A stretch of DNA of 7,020 nucleotides from Defluviitaleaceae bacterium (GTDB lineage Bacteria > Bacillota > Clostridia > Lachnospirales > UBA5962), in NCBI GenBank assembly GCA_009787435.1, contig WRFW01000144.1, positions 1-7,020 of the forward strand, in the 5' to 3' direction. This document shows, in pieces, positions 4,391-7,020 of this stretch. How positions within the stretch are numbered: position 1 is the stretch's first letter; the number at the start of each line of letters is the position of its first letter. The notes beneath the pieces are model-generated. The model was not told the origin of the DNA. It worked only from the letters and a program-made list of their open reading frames with translations, and searched no databases. The translations under genes and the position numbers were made by a program.

Positions 4391-5524
4391 ATGAAAAAAT
4401 TCGCAATATTAAGCTTTGTAACATTTTTAGTATCTTGTGGTGCAGGAGAACAGCCAGCCCATGAGCAAAACGAGCATGGAACTAGCCATGAACACACACA
4501 CAACCATGAACATAGCGACTCACATGAGCATAATCACGAACACGGGCATAATCATAACCATGGCGGGCATGGACATAATCACGACCATAGCAATTTTGAA
4601 TGGCACACCCATGGCACAGAGGGTACAATAAACATATATTCAGCTAGGCACTTTGTTGCAGATGAACATATATTTAGAAGATTTACAGAAGAAACAGGAA
4701 TAGGGGTTAATGTAGTTCATGCACATGGCGGGCAAGTAATCGCAAGATTAGCGGCAGAAGGAAGCGGCACAGAAGCAGATTTAATAATAGCCGATGATGG
4801 GGCTATGCTTTCAAATGCAAGAAGCCAAGGTTTGCTTCAAATTCCAACTGCAGAAGCGTTGCAAGCAGCTGGCTTTGGAACTTTGGATTTAAACTCTAAT
4901 TTAAATTTACACGACCCACAAGGTTATTGGTACGCTTTAAGCTATAGAGCAAGAATTATAGCAACTAATGATTATAATATAGAAATAAATAGCTATTTAG
5001 ATTTAGCAGACGAGCGTTTTGCTGGCGAAATTCTTCTTCGCCCAGGAAATCATATGTATAATATAAGCTTGCTAGCTTCTATTATAGAGCTTTATGGTTT
5101 TGATGAAGCACTAGCTTGGGCAGAATCAATAGTAAACAACATAGCAAGAAACCCGCAAGGAAACGATAGAGACCAAATTAATGCAATTGAAGCAGGGCTT
5201 GGAAGCGTAGCCTTAGTAAATACTTACTATTTAGCATTAATGCAAGAAGAGGGGCATGGGGAAGATGTTTATTTAATATTCCCTGAAAATACACACATAA
5301 ATATAAGCGGCATGGCTATTCCTAGATATAGTAACAATGTTTCAGGGGCTATAGCATTTATGCAATTCGCACTTAGTGAATATGCCCAAAATATATTAAC
5401 AAACTACAATAATGAATTTTCAATAAACTATGTTCCCTCATTTAACACAGCACCGATAGATTTTGAAGCACTTTATAGAAACCACATATATGCAATAAAC
5501 ATAATGAATATAGTAGGTTGGTAA
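4391..5524 (+). CDS. fbpA: Iron(III)-type ABC importer substrate-binding lipoprotein with His-rich linker
   Basis: A 377-residue lipoprotein. Residues 1-15 are a lipoprotein signal and Cys16 (LVSC) is the lipidation site, tethering it outside the membrane. Residues 24-74 hold 20 histidines, largely as His-X repeats (SHEHTHNHEHSDSHEHNHEH). The rest is a class II binding protein of the ferric FbpA/FutA/SfuA kind: INIYSARHFVADEHIFRRF (80-98), TGIGVNVV (102-109), EADLIIADD (128-136), YWYALSYRARIIATN (179-193), and VNTYYLALM (276-284), where Tyr279-Tyr280 align with the paired iron-binding tyrosines. It would capture ferric iron or a small ferric complex and deliver it to the permease encoded 10 bases downstream. 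A His-rich stretch is typical of zinc binders such as ZnuA/AdcA, so another metal is possible; the Tyr-Tyr pair and the permease type favour iron. ATG 4391 has AGGAGA nine bases upstream. The symbol is by family only. Confidence 0.85.
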   Translation: MKKFAILSFVTFLVSCGAGEQPAHEQNEHGTSHEHTHNHEHSDSHEHNHEHGHNHNHGGHGHNHDHSNFEWHTHGTEGTINIYSARHFVADEHIFRRFTEETGIGVNVVHAHGGQVIARLAAEGSGTEADLIIADDGAMLSNARSQGLLQIPTAEALQAAGFGTLDLNSNLNLHDPQGYWYALSYRARIIATNDYNIEINSYLDLADERFAGEILLRPGNHMYNISLLASIIELYGFDEALAWAESIVNNIARNPQGNDRDQINAIEAGLGSVALVNTYYLALMQEEGHGEDVYLIFPENTHINISGMAIPRYSNNVSGAIAFMQFALSEYAQNILTNYNNEFSINYVPSFNTAPIDFEALYRNHIYAINIMNIVGW

Positions 5525-5534
5525 ATTAAAGAAG

Positions 5535-7020
5535 ATGAGGAAAATCTCAAGATTTATATCTTATTTAGGGGCAATATTTTTTATTTTGCCCCTTGCTTTC
5601 TTATTAAGGCATTTATTAGATTATAGCCCTAGCATGGCGTTAATAGTTGAACATGTTCTTTTTGAAGTAATTTCAAACACGTTCACTTTAACGCTTTTTG
5701 TAGTTATAACGACTAGTGCCCTAGGCATTTTTTTTGCTATACTTACAACTTTATATGATTTTCCATTTAAAAAATTACTTCGTGTTTTATTAGTTTTACC
5801 TATGGCAATTCCACCTTATATTTCAGCATTTACATATGCACATATGCTAAGCTGGAATGGACCTATTCAAATATTTCTTAGACAATATGATATAAACATT
5901 GCTCATTTTAGTATTATGAATATAAGAGGGGCTATTTTTATATTTACAATAACGCTTTATCCATATGTTTATTTGCTTTGTGTTGCATATTTAAAAAGGC
6001 ATAGCCGTGCTATATTTGAAAGTGCAAGAATGCTAGGCGGAAAAAGAAAATTTTCTATTATAGTTCCTCTAATTTTTCCCTCTGTGTTAAGTGCGGCAAC
6101 TTTAGTTGGGCTTGAAGTTATAAACGACATTGGTGTCTCTCACTATTTTGGAATAAGAACACTAAGCACATTAATATTTCAAGCTTGGAACCAAATGTTT
6201 GATTTAGCTTTAGCAGTCCGCCTATCTTTGACTACTATTGTATTTATAGCACTATATATATTTTTAACTAGGCTGTTTAGAAATGATAAAAAATATATAG
6301 AAAATGCCCGCTCTAAACCTGTTAAACCAATTAAATTAACGAGCACAAAAGCACTTTTAGGCATATTTTCTATAATTTTGATAGTTTCAATATCATTTAT
6401 TATTCCTTTTTCATATATGGTTAGTATGGCGGCGGCTTTTATTTCACCAACAAATGGAGGCTCTTCATTAAATATTACACATTTAACAAATTTAAGTATG
6501 AACACAATAGGAATAGCTTTTTTAACTACTTTTATAATTTTAGCTCTCTCATTAATAATTGCAAGCTACACTAGGTTTTCGGGGAAAAAAGAGAAATCTA
6601 TATTAAAAATAACAAATATAGGCTATGCAACACCTAGCACGATACTTGCAATAGGAATTATTTCTTTTTTCTCTACTATAGGAAATTTTGGTTTTACACT
6701 CATTATGCTAGTTTCGGCATACGTTATAAAATATTTTTCGCTAGGTTATTTGTTAGTAGAGCGTGGCTTTGAAAAAGTGGGAAAAACTTATACTGAAAGC
6801 TCTAAAATGCTAGGAAGAAATGATTTTTTAACTTTTTTAAAAGTAGATATTTTCACAATAAAAAACTCTATAATAAGCGGCGGCATTTTAATCTTTATAG
6901 ATATAGTAAAAGAATTGCCGCTAACTTTAATTTTACGCTCGTTTAATTTTGAAACTTTAAGCACAAGAGTTTATATGTTTGCCGCTAACGAACAAATATT
7001 GGCTTCTGCCCCATTTTCAC
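5535..7020 (+). CDS. fbpB: Iron(III)-type ABC importer permease, two fused domains, cut by the right edge
   Basis: The frame is open for 495 codons to the window end with no stop; FbpB-type permeases are about 530-560 residues, so only the last part is missing. It is a fused double permease. Each half has an EAA loop that docks the ATPase: ESARMLGGKRKFSIIVPLIF (162-181) and ESSKMLGRNDFLTFLKVDIF (421-440). Many hydrophobic segments are visible, for example 8-25, 47-72, 80-100, 132-150, 230-247, 272-297, 325-345, 362-405 and 447-465. Family hallmarks are EVINDIGVSHYFGIRTLST (194-212) and KELPLTLILRSFNFETLST (459-477). In the second EAA loop Asp438 stands where a Pro is usual (Pro178 in the first). 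ATG 5535 is the only start after an in-frame TAG at 5514. It has no proper Shine-Dalgarno site and follows the binding-protein stop by 10 bases, so translation is probably coupled. The ATPase gene should follow. Confidence 0.9.
   Translation, partial: MRKISRFISYLGAIFFILPLAFLLRHLLDYSPSMALIVEHVLFEVISNTFTLTLFVVITTSALGIFFAILTTLYDFPFKKLLRVLLVLPMAIPPYISAFTYAHMLSWNGPIQIFLRQYDINIAHFSIMNIRGAIFIFTITLYPYVYLLCVAYLKRHSRAIFESARMLGGKRKFSIIVPLIFPSVLSAATLVGLEVINDIGVSHYFGIRTLSTLIFQAWNQMFDLALAVRLSLTTIVFIALYIFLTRLFRNDKKYIENARSKPVKPIKLTSTKALLGIFSIILIVSISFIIPFSYMVSMAAAFISPTNGGSSLNITHLTNLSMNTIGIAFLTTFIILALSLIIASYTRFSGKKEKSILKITNIGYATPSTILAIGIISFFSTIGNFGFTLIMLVSAYVIKYFSLGYLLVERGFEKVGKTYTESSKMLGRNDFLTFLKVDIFTIKNSIISGGILIFIDIVKELPLTLILRSFNFETLSTRVYMFAANEQILASAPFS

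Noticed and set aside
4460..4612. CRISPR-like or tandem repeat array
   Set aside because: The periodicity comes from His-X codons in a real reading frame; there are no spacers and no fixed-length repeat unit.
4437..4631. 64-residue open frame within the iron-binding protein gene
   Set aside because: It is a shadow created by the repetitive His codons in another frame; it has no ribosome binding site and its Thr/Met/Ile-rich product is low complexity.
6179..6505. 108-residue minus-strand frame within the permease gene
   Set aside because: The plus strand encodes a clear FbpB-type permease here; the opposite frame has no start signals or recognisable motifs.

Overview
The window is AT-rich and reads as a low-GC, spore-forming Firmicute, most likely an anaerobic member of the Clostridia. 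The evidence is a spmA-spmB spore-maturation pair, an AbrB-family transition-state regulator, a DivIVA-domain protein, mostly strong AGGAG-type ribosome binding sites and sigma-A-like promoters with extended -10 elements. Species cannot be assigned from this window. The longest gene-free stretches are 272-465, 2726-2889 and 4237-4390, all under 200 bases, and all appear to be regulatory spacers.

Layout. (1) 1-1011, minus strand: the first 90 residues of a secreted protein of unknown function, running off the left edge, with its own near-consensus promoter; upstream of it lies tadA (tRNA adenosine deaminase) with an unusual internal insertion. (2) 1024-1471: a 79-bp divergent promoter region with overlapping -10 elements, then a short DivIVA-domain coiled-coil protein on the plus strand. 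(3) 1554-2725, minus strand: spmA-spmB, a two-gene operon with 2 bases between the genes; spmB starts at TTG. (4) 2726-3186: a divergent control region with helically phased ATGTAA repeats, abrB on the plus strand, and a strong intrinsic terminator. (5) 3212-4236: a promoter that abuts a gene for a complete tyrosine recombinase (XerC/D type), with no Shine-Dalgarno site, suggesting a leaderless mRNA. (6) 4332-7020: the start of an iron(III)-type ABC importer operon, with a lipoprotein substrate-binding protein carrying a 20-histidine N-terminal linker and a two-domain FbpB-type permease cut by the right edge. The ATPase gene is expected just beyond the window.

How the parts relate. spmA/spmB, abrB and the DivIVA-like gene fit a sporulation or cell-cycle neighbourhood. 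tadA is translation housekeeping, and the iron importer is a separate transport operon. I see no CRISPR array, phage module, insertion sequence or tRNA gene. No feature amounts to a clearly new multi-gene system. The most distinctive points are the His-rich linker on a ferric-type binding protein, the apparently leaderless recombinase (and possibly spmA), the TadA insertion, the divergent SpmB motifs and the phased operator-like repeats.
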